Program-made: the position numbers and the translations under genes | DNA from: Palsa-506 sp963709075 | GTDB taxonomy: Bacteria > Actinomycetota > Actinomycetes > Streptosporangiales > Streptosporangiaceae | Direction of reading: 5' to 3' | Assembly: GCA_963709075.1 (NCBI GenBank) | Contig: CAVPUY010000008.1 | Span: 1 to 64,000 of the forward strand | Length of the DNA stretch: 64,000 bases | Part shown: one piece after another, positions 8,363 through 16,560 of the stretch | How the letters are laid out: every line of letters begins with the position of its first letter | How positions within the stretch are numbered: the first letter of the stretch is position 1 | Notes under the pieces: generated by a model | What the model saw: only the letters and a program-made list of their open reading frames with translations | What the model was told of the DNA's origin: nothing | Database searches by the model: none

Positions 8363-8986
8363 GTGGACATCAAGCTTGAGGTGGTTGTCATCCCTGTCTC
8401 GGATGCAGACCGTGCGAAGGAGTTCTACGGGAGACTCGGGTGGAGGCTGGACGCCGACTTCCCCTTCGATAACGGCTTCCGTGTCGTCCAGTTCACGCCG
8501 CCAGGCTCGGGGTGCTCGATCCAATTCGGCACGAACATCACGTCGGCCGCGCCCGGCTCGGCCCAGGGCCTGTACCTGATCGTCTCCGACATCGAGGCTG
8601 CGCGCGACGAGCTCGCTGACCGCGGCGCCGAGGTCAGCGAGGTATTCCATGCCGGGACGCCGGGCGCTCAGTTCCAGCCGGACGGCACGAGCGGCCGCGT
8701 GAGCGGCCCTGCGCCCGATAATGCCAGCTACAGCTCCTTCGCCACGTTCAGCGACCCGGACGGCAACGGCTGGCTGGTGCAGGGGATCACGACGCGGCTG
8801 CCCGGCCGGATCGACGCCGCTGACACGGCATTCGCATCCGCCGCGGACCTGGCGAGCGCGATGCGGCGCGCGTCGGCCGCCCACGGCGAGCACGAGAAGC
8901 GCACCGGCAGGGCCGACGCGAACTGGCCCGACTGGTACGCCGAGTACATGGTGGCCGAGCAGGCCGGGACGGAGCTGCCGACGTGA
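8363..8986 (+). CDS. VOC-family (glyoxalase-like) protein
   Basis: 207 residues. Residues about 1-140 are one vicinal-oxygen-chelate module: VVVIPVSDADRAKEFYGRLGW at the start and FSDPDGNGWLVQ at the end of the fold. A charged C-terminal extension (EKRTGRADANWPDWYAEYMV) follows; its WPDWYAEYM part is common in actinobacterial VOC proteins. The GTG at 8363 follows GGGAGAGGAG. The stop overlaps the start of the oxidoreductase by four bases. Likely a small-molecule-binding or dioxygenase/lyase-type protein; the substrate is unknown. Confidence 0.8.
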   Translation: MDIKLEVVVIPVSDADRAKEFYGRLGWRLDADFPFDNGFRVVQFTPPGSGCSIQFGTNITSAAPGSAQGLYLIVSDIEAARDELADRGAEVSEVFHAGTPGAQFQPDGTSGRVSGPAPDNASYSSFATFSDPDGNGWLVQGITTRLPGRIDAADTAFASAADLASAMRRASAAHGEHEKRTGRADANWPDWYAEYMVAEQAGTELPT

Positions 8987-10362
8987 GCGACTATGACGCG
9001 ATCGTTCTCGGCGGCGGGGCGCCCGGCGAGCACTGCGCTGCGGCCTTGGCTGCGCGCGGGCTGCGCGTCGCCGTCGTTGAGCGGGAGCTGGTCGGCGGCG
9101 AGTGCTCGTACTGGGCCTGTATTCCGTCGAAGTCGCTGCTGCGCCCGGGCGAGGCGGTGCAGGGCGCGCGCGAGGCGGCAGCGACCGCGCAGGTCGACGT
9201 GCAGGCCGCGCTGGCCTGGCGGGACTACATGGTGTCGGGCTATTCCGACGCGGGCCAGCAGCGCTGGCTGGCCGACCGGGGCATCGACCTGCTGCGCGGC
9301 ACGGGCCGGCTGGCCGGCACCGGCGCGGTCGAAGTCGATGGCGTCCGCCATACCGCGGAGCACATCGTGGTGGCGACCGGCGCCGAGCCGATCGTGCCCC
9401 CGGTCCCGGGACTGCGTGACCTCGAGGGCGTCTGGGGCACCCGCGAGGCGACGAGTATGAAGGCTGTCCCTGGCCGGCTGCTCGTGCTGGGTGGCGGGGC
9501 CGCAGGTGTCGAGCTGGCGCAGGTCGTGCGGCGTCTCGGCGGCGAGGCGGTACTCGTCGAGGGCGCCGACCGCGTGCTTCCCCGCGAGCCTGCGCCGCTG
9601 GGGCAGGCGCTCAGCGAGGCTCTGCGCCGGGACGGGATCGAGCTGATGCTCGGCAGGCACGCCAGCGCCGCGCGGCGCGAGGGGGAGGAGTATGTCCTGC
9701 AGTTCGAGGGCGGCAAGGAGCTGCGGGGCGACCGGCTGCTGGTGGCCACCGGCCGGCGCCCGCGGGTCCAGGGGATCGGCCTCGAGACGGTCGGTATCGA
9801 GGTCAACCCCCACGGGATCCCGGTCGACGACCACCTGCGCGCAGGCGAGCGCCTCTGGGCGATCGGCGACGTCAATGGCATCTGGCCGCTCACCCACGTC
9901 GGCGAGTACGAGGGTGACGTGGTCGCTGAGAACATCCGCGGCGATGGGCGCCCGGCGAACTACGAGGCCGTTCCGCGGGTCACCTACACCGATCCGCAGG
10001 CCGCGGCGGTGGGCGCGGTCGAAGCGGAGTACAGCGCAACCACACCGCTGTCAGACGTGCCGAAAACTGCCACCTATACCCACGCCTACGCCGAATCCAA
10101 CGGGTTCCTGACCCTGCTCAGCGACGGTGAGCGGCTGACTGGCGCCTATGCGCTCGGGCCCGAAGCCGGCGAGTGGATGCAGCAGGCGACGCTGGCCATC
10201 CGCGCACGAGTCCCGCTCGACGTGCTGAGCGACACGATCCAGCCCTTCCCGAGCTTCTCGGGGATCTACGACGCGGCCGTGCAGGCGCTCCGCATGGAGG
10301 TTGCCGGCATGCCGCGGCCAGCCAGCCCGATGAACGCGCAGATGGCAACCAGGCCGGGGTAA
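8983..10362 (+). CDS. FAD/NAD(P) pyridine nucleotide-disulfide oxidoreductase
   Basis: 459 residues. FAD-binding GGGAPGEHCA at the N-terminus, redox cysteines in GGECSYWACIPSKS (C-x4-C as in class I enzymes), a second dinucleotide fold (LVLGGGAAGVELAQ) and the FAD-contacting AIGDVNG. The C-terminal dimer domain has IQPFPSFSGIYDAA where lipoamide dehydrogenases have the catalytic His...Glu pair. It is therefore a relative of LpdA/MerA rather than a true dihydrolipoamide dehydrogenase. It overlaps the upstream VOC gene by four bases, and the SDR gene follows, suggesting a small redox or detoxification operon. Electron acceptor unknown. Confidence 0.85.
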   Translation: MSDYDAIVLGGGAPGEHCAAALAARGLRVAVVERELVGGECSYWACIPSKSLLRPGEAVQGAREAAATAQVDVQAALAWRDYMVSGYSDAGQQRWLADRGIDLLRGTGRLAGTGAVEVDGVRHTAEHIVVATGAEPIVPPVPGLRDLEGVWGTREATSMKAVPGRLLVLGGGAAGVELAQVVRRLGGEAVLVEGADRVLPREPAPLGQALSEALRRDGIELMLGRHASAARREGEEYVLQFEGGKELRGDRLLVATGRRPRVQGIGLETVGIEVNPHGIPVDDHLRAGERLWAIGDVNGIWPLTHVGEYEGDVVAENIRGDGRPANYEAVPRVTYTDPQAAAVGAVEAEYSATTPLSDVPKTATYTHAYAESNGFLTLLSDGERLTGAYALGPEAGEWMQQATLAIRARVPLDVLSDTIQPFPSFSGIYDAAVQALRMEVAGMPRPASPMNAQMATRPG

Positions 10363-10452
10363 GCCGGGGTAAGGAGAACAGCGCGGGATTCCCCGTCGCA
10401 GCCGCCGCCGGCGATCCGGTGACCGGCCGCCGGTACCACCTTCGGAGGCATC

Positions 10453-11214
10453 ATGACCAGCGCGACTACCTCCTTTCCCAGTCAGCGCGAGCCGGAACTG
10501 GCTGGACAGACCGTCGTCCTGATCGGCGGCAGTGCCGGCATCGGGCTGGAGACGGCCAGGCGGGCCCGGGCTGAGGGGGCCGATGTCGTCCTCACCGGAC
10601 GCAATCCCGACCGGCTCAACCGAGCGGCGGAGGAAGTCGGCGCGCGGAGCACGGCGGCTTTCGACGCCACCGACGCGGCGGCCGTGGCCCGGTTCTTCGG
10701 GGACCTGCCGGGGCAGATCGACCATGTGCTGGTCACGGCCGGCGGCCCGCATTACGGGGCCCTGCTCGAAATGGACTCCGACCAGGTGCGCGACGCGCTC
10801 AGCGACCACGTGGTGCAGGCACTCGCGGTCGCACGCCACGCGGCCGGCAAGATGCGGCCCGGAGGCACGCTGCTGCTGATCGGCGGCACCGGCGGCCGGC
10901 GCGTCGGTCCCGGCCTCGGGATCGTCTCTGCGGTCACCGCTGCACTGCCTCCGTTCACGGCGGCCCTCGCGCTTGAGCTCGCGCCGGTTCGCGTCAACCT
11001 GATCGCGCCCGGCTTCGTCGACACCCCGCTCTCGGCATCGCTGCTCGGAGACCGACTCGAGGAGCGCCGCGATGAGCTGCGGGCGAAGCTCCCGATCGGC
11101 CGCGTCGTCGGCCCCGCCGACGTCGCCGCGCTCGCCGTCCACATCATGAGCAACACGGCGCTCACCGGCGCGACATACGACATCGACGGCGGGCAGCAGT
11201 TCGTTTCGGCATGA
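10453..11214 (+). CDS. SDR-family oxidoreductase lacking the YxxxK dyad
   Basis: 253 residues with a Rossmann nucleotide-binding loop (GGSAGIGLETA), an SDR-like NAG-equivalent (VTAGGPHYG) and a C-terminal PG motif (NLIAPGFVDTPL). The segment where classical SDRs carry the catalytic Tyr-x3-Lys reads GPGLGIVSAVTAALPPF, with neither residue. It is either a divergent subclass with another mechanism or a nucleotide-binding protein without classical activity. It follows the disulfide oxidoreductase at 90 bases, with a GGAGGCATC ribosome site before the ATG. Confidence 0.82.
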   Translation: MTSATTSFPSQREPELAGQTVVLIGGSAGIGLETARRARAEGADVVLTGRNPDRLNRAAEEVGARSTAAFDATDAAAVARFFGDLPGQIDHVLVTAGGPHYGALLEMDSDQVRDALSDHVVQALAVARHAAGKMRPGGTLLLIGGTGGRRVGPGLGIVSAVTAALPPFTAALALELAPVRVNLIAPGFVDTPLSASLLGDRLEERRDELRAKLPIGRVVGPADVAALAVHIMSNTALTGATYDIDGGQQFVSA

Positions 11215-11533
11215 ACTCGACGGCCGTCTTTCGCCGAAATGACCGAGCGGCTCACGAGGCGCTCGACCGCGTCGGTTATGGCCATGCTGAGCGCGAAGCC
11301 TTGACACCTGCCACCCGCTGAGGAACTTGTACGGCGCGGCACTAGCCGCCGGTGAACGCCGGTCAAAGCGTGTTAGGGCACCCCCGGTTAGCCGGCAGCC
11401 GGCCCGGAGCTGCTGTATCAGCCAGCCTGCTGCCGCCTCTGACCTTACAAAGCGCAGTACCCGAGCGCACGCCTGGCGCGACTGAGAAAGCCGCGACACC
11501 GCAGGCCAGGCACCGGGGGACGGGGGAAGGCAG
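11215..11533. other. Non-coding gap before hoxX
   Basis: No supported gene in either strand. A TTGACA at 11302-11307 has no convincing -10 element at normal spacing. A purine-rich ribosome site (GGGGGAAGGCAG) precedes the hoxX start. Confidence 0.5.
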
Positions 11534-13297
11534 ATGCGGATCTTGCTCCTTGCGAGCGCCTACAACAGCCTGACGCAGCGGATCCACGCCGAGCTTGCCG
11601 ACCGGGGGCACGAGGTGGCGGTCGAGCTGGCGCTCGGGGATGAGTCGATGCGCGAAGGGGTCCGTCGCTGTGACCCGGACCTGGTCATCGCGCCGATGCT
11701 GACGGTAGCGATTCCGGCCGACATCTGGTCGGCTCGCCCCTGCTTCATCGTCCACCCCGGGCCCAGGGGAGACCGCGGCCCGTCCGCACTGGACTGGGCG
11801 ATCATGGGCGGTGCCGGGCGCTGGGGCGTCACCGTGCTCCAGGCGAACGCGCAGATGGATGCCGGCGACATCTGGGCGAGCGTGGAGTTCACGATGCCCG
11901 CCTGCTCGAAGAGCTCGCTGTACCGCACCGAAGTCGCGGACGCCGCGCTGGAGGCGGTGCTGCTGGCCGTGGCCCGGTTCGCCGGCGGCTACCAGCCTGA
12001 GCCGCTGGACTACGGCCGCCCAGGGGTGACTGGCCGATGCCGCCCGCCATGCCGGCAGGCCGATCGCAGAATCGACTGGTCCGCCGAGTCCACGTCCGCG
12101 GTGCTGGCCAAGCTGCAGGCGGCCGACTCCAGCCCCGGCGTCCTCGACGTGATCGGCGGCGCCGAGTACTTCCTGTTCGGCGGGATCGCCGAAGACGGCC
12201 TGCGCGGGGAGCCAGGGGCGATCATCGCACGGCGGGACGGCGCCGTCTGCCGGGCCACCGTGGACGGAGCGGTCTGGATCCCGCAGCTGCGCCCGCGCCG
12301 GGCTCCCGGCAGTCCGGAAACCTTCAAGCTGCCGGCCACGCTTGCGCTCCGCGGATCGCTGGCGGGCGTGCCGGAGATCCCGGCTCCGCTGACGGCGCCA
12401 GCCTGCCGGCATACCTACCAGGAGATCAGCTACCGCGAGGCCGATGGCGTCGGCTACCTGGAGTTCGCCTTCCCTGGCGGGGCCATGAGCACGGGCCAAT
12501 GCCGCCGCCTGCTCGCCGCCTACCGGCATGCTCAGGCCCGTCCGGTCCGGGTGATCGTGCTCGGCGGCCCTCGGGACTTCTTCGCCAACGGCATCCACCT
12601 GAACGTGATCGAGGCGGCCGGGGATCCGGCGGCAGAGTCCTGCCGGAACATCAACGCCATCGATGACCTGGTCGAGGCAATCCTGACCACGACCGACCGC
12701 CTCACCGTGGCGGCGCTCGCGGGCAACGCCGCCGCCGGCGGCCTGATGCTCGCGATCGCGGCCGACCAGGTCTGGTGCCGGGCGGGCGCGGTTCTCAACC
12801 CGCACTACCGGCTGATGGGCCTGCACGGTTCGGAGTACTGGACCTACACCCTGCCCCGGCGTGTCGGCGCGGAACAGGCCGCCCGGTTCACCGAGGCTTG
12901 CCTGCCGGTCAGCCCTGCGTCTGCACTGCGATGCGGCCTGGTCGACCGGGTGATCGAGGGCGGCGCCGCCGATTACCGTGCGCAGGTGGAAGCCCATGCC
13001 AGGCAGCTGGCCCGCAGCCAGGCTTACCCAGCCTGGCTGGCCGCGAAGGCACGACAGCTGGCCGCGGCGCAGAAACAGCAGCCGCTAGCCGCCTACCGCG
13101 CCGCCGAGCTAGCCATCATGAGCCGCAACTTCTGCGACCCACGCGAGCCGTACGCACAGCTGCGCCGCGCGTTTGTGGTCAAGCAGAAGCCATCGCGAAC
13201 ACCACCTCACCTGGCCCGCCATTCACTCCGTCCCCGGCTTTCCCGCCAGCTGCCATCCGCGGGGCGGGAAACGATCGGCGTCCTTGACCGCACGTGA
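11534..13297 (+). CDS. hoxX: Hydrogenase maturation protein HoxX/HypX
   Basis: 587 residues with the diagnostic fusion. Residues about 1-265 are a formyltransferase-like domain (CFIVHPGPRGDRGPSALDW, and a conserved Asp in ANAQMDAGDIW), and about 290-540 are a crotonase/enoyl-CoA hydratase-like domain (VIVLGGPRDFFANGIHLN, GNAAAGGLMLAIAADQVW). HoxX takes the formyl group of N10-formyl-THF onto CoA and releases CO, supplying the CO ligand of NiFe-hydrogenase active sites under aerobic conditions. The C-terminal 40 residues are Arg/Pro-rich and not conserved. No hydrogenase structural or hyp gene lies in the window, so it is separated from its usual partners. Confidence 0.88.
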   Translation: MRILLLASAYNSLTQRIHAELADRGHEVAVELALGDESMREGVRRCDPDLVIAPMLTVAIPADIWSARPCFIVHPGPRGDRGPSALDWAIMGGAGRWGVTVLQANAQMDAGDIWASVEFTMPACSKSSLYRTEVADAALEAVLLAVARFAGGYQPEPLDYGRPGVTGRCRPPCRQADRRIDWSAESTSAVLAKLQAADSSPGVLDVIGGAEYFLFGGIAEDGLRGEPGAIIARRDGAVCRATVDGAVWIPQLRPRRAPGSPETFKLPATLALRGSLAGVPEIPAPLTAPACRHTYQEISYREADGVGYLEFAFPGGAMSTGQCRRLLAAYRHAQARPVRVIVLGGPRDFFANGIHLNVIEAAGDPAAESCRNINAIDDLVEAILTTTDRLTVAALAGNAAAGGLMLAIAADQVWCRAGAVLNPHYRLMGLHGSEYWTYTLPRRVGAEQAARFTEACLPVSPASALRCGLVDRVIEGGAADYRAQVEAHARQLARSQAYPAWLAAKARQLAAAQKQQPLAAYRAAELAIMSRNFCDPREPYAQLRRAFVVKQKPSRTPPHLARHSLRPRLSRQLPSAGRETIGVLDRT

Positions 13298-13382
13298 GAT
13301 GGGCAGTACGCGGGCCACGGCCGGACCTGGCCGCGGCGGGCGCGCGCTGTATCGCTGCGCCGGGGGCCGGCGATAGGGTCAC

Positions 13383-14594
13383 GTGCTGTGCTGCGGATTA
13401 ACGGGCGGGCGGCAGGCGGCATCGGCCGGCGGGGCTGGCAGCGTGTCGCCGGCTGAGGAGATCAGCGCCCAGGCGCTGGAGGTGGCGGCCGGCTGGTCGC
13501 CGCCGGACGCGCCGGATTCCTGGCAGCTCACAGCCGCCTTGTTCCGGGCGATCGCGGCGCACGAGGAACTGCTTGGCCGGCTGGCGGTGCTGCCGCAAGA
13601 CCGGCTGCCCGCCCTGCTGGCGAGCGCGGCCATATCCTTCCTCGTGCGCCGGGACGGTCCGGTGCCGCTGGCCGCCTACTTCCCGGGCCCGGGAGCGCCG
13701 CAGCCTCGCTTCGATGCCGGCTTCTACCCGGCAGCCAGCGCGTTCTTCTCGGCCCGGCTGGACGATATTGCGGATCTCTGCCATGCGCGCCGCTATCAGA
13801 TGAACGAAGTGGCCCGGTGTACTCAGATAGCCCTGGGCATCGCCGCGACGGCCGCGTCACGCACGGATCCGATCGGGCTGGCAGACCTGGGCACCGGAGC
13901 CGGGCTGGGGCTGCAGCTGGACCGATACCGCTACCTGCTTGGTGCGCGGGCATCCGGGTTCCCTGCTGCCGCCCTGAGCCTCAGCTGCGATGTGCGCGGG
14001 CCCTACGAGCCGCCGCGAGCCGAACTTCCGCCGATCGCCGACCGTGTCGGAATCGATCTCAGCCCCATCGACGTGCAGGACCAGGCGGCAAGGTCCTGGC
14101 TGGAGTCGTGCGCGCCGCCGGAGGCCTCGGCGCTGACCCGGCTCGCCGCGGCCATCGAGGTGACCAGGCAAAATCCGGTGAAGCTCGTCGCTGGCGATGT
14201 CGTGGAGGTCCTGCCGGCCGTGCTTGACAGCTTTCCGCCAGGGCGCAGCGTTGTCGTGGTCGACGCCTACATGGCGGTGTTCCTGCCGCCGGAGCAGCTT
14301 GCGCAACTGGCCGGCACCATGGCCAGGGCCGGCCGCATCCGCCCGGTGACATGGCTGTCGCTTGATCCCCTCGTCCCGCTCGGGCCGCTGGGACACGACA
14401 GCGTGCAGGGTCTCGCGCTGCCCGCCGCGCTGATCCGCGATTACCAGCAGCACGGCGTCTTTGCCGTGCTCGGCGCGCGGACTTTCGACGGCGATACCGA
14501 CCGCGGGCGCCTGCTCGCTCGTGCTCACCCGTCCGGCCAGTGGGTCGAATGGCTCAGCCCAGAGCCCGCCGGAACCGCTGCATCATGGATCTGA
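13383..14594 (+). CDS. DUF2332 family protein
   Basis: 403 residues matching the DUF2332 plan: a helical N-terminus, ARRYQMNEVARCTQI as the family signature, a methyltransferase-like glycine loop (LADLGTGAGLGLQLDRYRY) and a C-terminal Rossmann-like strand set (RSVVVVDAYMAVFLPPEQ). DUF2332 proteins are common in actinobacteria and uncharacterised. A GTG at 13443 (VSPAEEISAQ) may be the true start, as the preceding 20 residues are low-complexity. Its 3' end overlaps the antiporter start by ten bases, so the two are likely cotranslated. Confidence 0.75.
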   Translation: MLCCGLTGGRQAASAGGAGSVSPAEEISAQALEVAAGWSPPDAPDSWQLTAALFRAIAAHEELLGRLAVLPQDRLPALLASAAISFLVRRDGPVPLAAYFPGPGAPQPRFDAGFYPAASAFFSARLDDIADLCHARRYQMNEVARCTQIALGIAATAASRTDPIGLADLGTGAGLGLQLDRYRYLLGARASGFPAAALSLSCDVRGPYEPPRAELPPIADRVGIDLSPIDVQDQAARSWLESCAPPEASALTRLAAAIEVTRQNPVKLVAGDVVEVLPAVLDSFPPGRSVVVVDAYMAVFLPPEQLAQLAGTMARAGRIRPVTWLSLDPLVPLGPLGHDSVQGLALPAALIRDYQQHGVFAVLGARTFDGDTDRGRLLARAHPSGQWVEWLSPEPAGTAASWI

Positions 14595-15829
14595 CCAGGG
14601 GGCTGGAAGACCTGGTGGCCGTGGCGCTGGTGGCCGCGCTCGCGCCGCTCGTGGTTGCGGTGCTGCCCGGCCCGCGCATCCCGCAGATCGTGATCTTCCT
14701 GCTTGGCGGCGTCCTGATCGGCCCGCATGGGCTGGGCCTGGCCGAGACGGCAGGTATCCAGCTGCTATCCAATATCGGGCTCGGCTTCCTCTTCCTGCTC
14801 GCCGGGTTCGAGCTCGACCCGCGGCTGCTCTGGCAGCGCCCGGGCAAGCTCGGCATTCTCGGCTGGCTGATCTCGGCCGCGATCGCGGTGGCGGCCGTGG
14901 CCGGGCTGGGCGCCGCGGGCTACGTAAAGGACTATGTGCCGGTTGGGCTGGCCCTTACCACCACGGCGCTGGGCACGCTGCTGCCGATCCTGCGCGATAA
15001 CTCGATGCTCGATGGCGAGTTCGGCCGGTATGTGGAGGCCGCGGGCACGGTCGGGGAGCTCTTCCCGATCCTGATCATCGCCGTCTTCCTCACCGAGCGG
15101 GGCCATCTCGTCGCGCTGGCATCGGTAGCCCTGGTGGGGGTGCTCGGCCTGGTCCTGTCCGCCGTGCCGCGGCTGGCCAGAAGCCGCGTGGTCCAGGAGA
15201 CCATCCGGGAGGGCCAGGACGCCACCGGGCAGACCACGCTGCGCTGGGCCCTGGTGCTGCTGTTCCTGCTGCTGGCCATCGCAAGCCGGTTCGGCCTCGA
15301 TGTTGTACTCGGCGCGATGCTCGCCGGGATGGTGCTGCGTCGCTGGACCCGGCAGATGAACGTGGACACCACCAGCCTCGAGCACAAGTTCGACACGGTC
15401 GGCTACGGCATCTTCATACCCGTCTTCTTCGTGGCCTCGGGAATGATGCTCGACCTCCATGCCATCACCCAGGACCCGCTTCGGCTGCTGATCTTCCTCG
15501 GCCTGCTGCTGCTCGTCCGCGGGCTGCCCTCGCTGTTTGTCTACCGGCGGACGCTGCCGGCCCGGCAACGGCTGGAGATGACGTTCGTCCTGGCGACGAC
15601 GATGCCGCTGCTGATCGCCCTCGCCGAGATCGGCGAACGGGACGGCGTCATGCTCCCGGCCACCGCGGCCGCCCTCATCGGCGCGGGAGTGCTGTCCGTC
15701 CTGGTATACCCGCTCATCGCCGTTACGCTGCACCGCTCAGGCCCGTCCGCAACCTCGGCCGCCAGCACCGAGAGCGAGATCAGCACCACCGGTAACGCAC
15801 CGCCGCAAGAACCTGACCAGCGCCGGTAA
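14585..15829 (+). CDS. Cation:proton antiporter, CPA2 family
   Basis: 414 residues with about 12 membrane helices. CPA2 features: PQIVIFLLGGVLIGPHGLGL in the first helices, GFLFLLAGFELDP, LTTTALGTLLPIL in the unwound-helix region, and FDTVGYGIFIPVFFVASGM. The ATG at 14585 (MDLTRGLEDL) is chosen over in-frame upstream codons because the hydrophobic region begins soon after. No RCK/TrkA-N regulatory domain is attached; the C-terminus is a short polar tail. Role: Na+/K+:H+ exchange at the plasma membrane. It is translated from within the end of the DUF2332 gene. Confidence 0.88.
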   Translation: MDLTRGLEDLVAVALVAALAPLVVAVLPGPRIPQIVIFLLGGVLIGPHGLGLAETAGIQLLSNIGLGFLFLLAGFELDPRLLWQRPGKLGILGWLISAAIAVAAVAGLGAAGYVKDYVPVGLALTTTALGTLLPILRDNSMLDGEFGRYVEAAGTVGELFPILIIAVFLTERGHLVALASVALVGVLGLVLSAVPRLARSRVVQETIREGQDATGQTTLRWALVLLFLLLAIASRFGLDVVLGAMLAGMVLRRWTRQMNVDTTSLEHKFDTVGYGIFIPVFFVASGMMLDLHAITQDPLRLLIFLGLLLLVRGLPSLFVYRRTLPARQRLEMTFVLATTMPLLIALAEIGERDGVMLPATAAALIGAGVLSVLVYPLIAVTLHRSGPSATSAASTESEISTTGNAPPQEPDQRR

Positions 15830-15849
15830 CTGCCTTCGGCGGGCAGTGA

Positions 15850-16560
15850 TCAGCCGGGCGCCCGCAGCCCCGCGTCGCGCAGGAACGTCAGGACCGCGGC
15901 TACCCGCCGGTGCACCAGTTGCTCGCTGGCCAGGTCGAGCTTGGCGAAGATCGCGTTGACGTTCTTCTCGATCGACGACTCGGACAGGTGCAGGTTCTGC
16001 GCGATGCCGGCGTTCCCGCGGCCCTGGGCCATTTCCTGCAGCACGTCTAGCTCACGGGGGGTGAGCCGGGCCAGCGGCGACTCGCGCAGCCGGACCCGCC
16101 GGCTGACCAGCGCATCGACGACCTGCGGGTCGATAACCGATCCGCCCGCCGCTACCTCGCGCAGCGCGGAGAGCAGCTGGCGCAGGTCACCGACGCGGTC
16201 CTTGAGCAGGTACGCGAGCCCCGCGGTGCCGCCCCGGAACAGTTCGAAGGCGTACGACTCGTCGGCGTACTGGGAAAGGATCACGACACCGACACCGGGC
16301 GTGGTCGCCTTTATGCTGTGCGCCGCGTCGATGCCTTCCATCGCAGGCCCGGCAGCCTGGCCGGCTGCCGCACCGGCCGGCATCCGGATATCGGTCAGCA
16401 CCGCATCGGGCCGGGCCCGGCGCACCGCGTCCAGCAGTTCCGGCGCGGAGCCCACCGCGGCCTGCACCTCGACCTGGCCGGAGTCTTCCAGCAGCCGGCG
16501 GGTGCCCTCCCGCACCAGGTAATTGTCGTCGGCGATGACGATGCGCAGCGGCTCAGCCAT
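15850..16560 (-). CDS. LuxR-type response regulator
   Basis: 236 residues. Receiver domain with acidic pair IADDN, phospho-acceptor Asp in AVLTDIRMP and Lys in AYLLKDRVGD. A 13-residue Ala/Gly-rich insertion follows the phospho-acceptor loop (AGAAAGQAAGPA). The C-terminal LuxR HTH runs from LARLTPRELDVLQEM to SSIEKNVNAIFAKL. Its start lies inside the 3' end of the upstream kinase gene (eight-base overlap), so the pair forms a two-component operon transcribed leftward. Confidence 0.9.
   Translation of the reverse strand: MAEPLRIVIADDNYLVREGTRRLLEDSGQVEVQAAVGSAPELLDAVRRARPDAVLTDIRMPAGAAAGQAAGPAMEGIDAAHSIKATTPGVGVVILSQYADESYAFELFRGGTAGLAYLLKDRVGDLRQLLSALREVAAGGSVIDPQVVDALVSRRVRLRESPLARLTPRELDVLQEMAQGRGNAGIAQNLHLSESSIEKNVNAIFAKLDLASEQLVHRRVAAVLTFLRDAGLRAPG

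Noticed and set aside
11302..11307. TTGACA as a hoxX promoter
   Set aside because: No -10 element at 16-18 bp spacing.
11363..12997. Minus-strand frame across hoxX
   Set aside because: HoxX motifs on the plus strand are decisive; the antisense frame has none.
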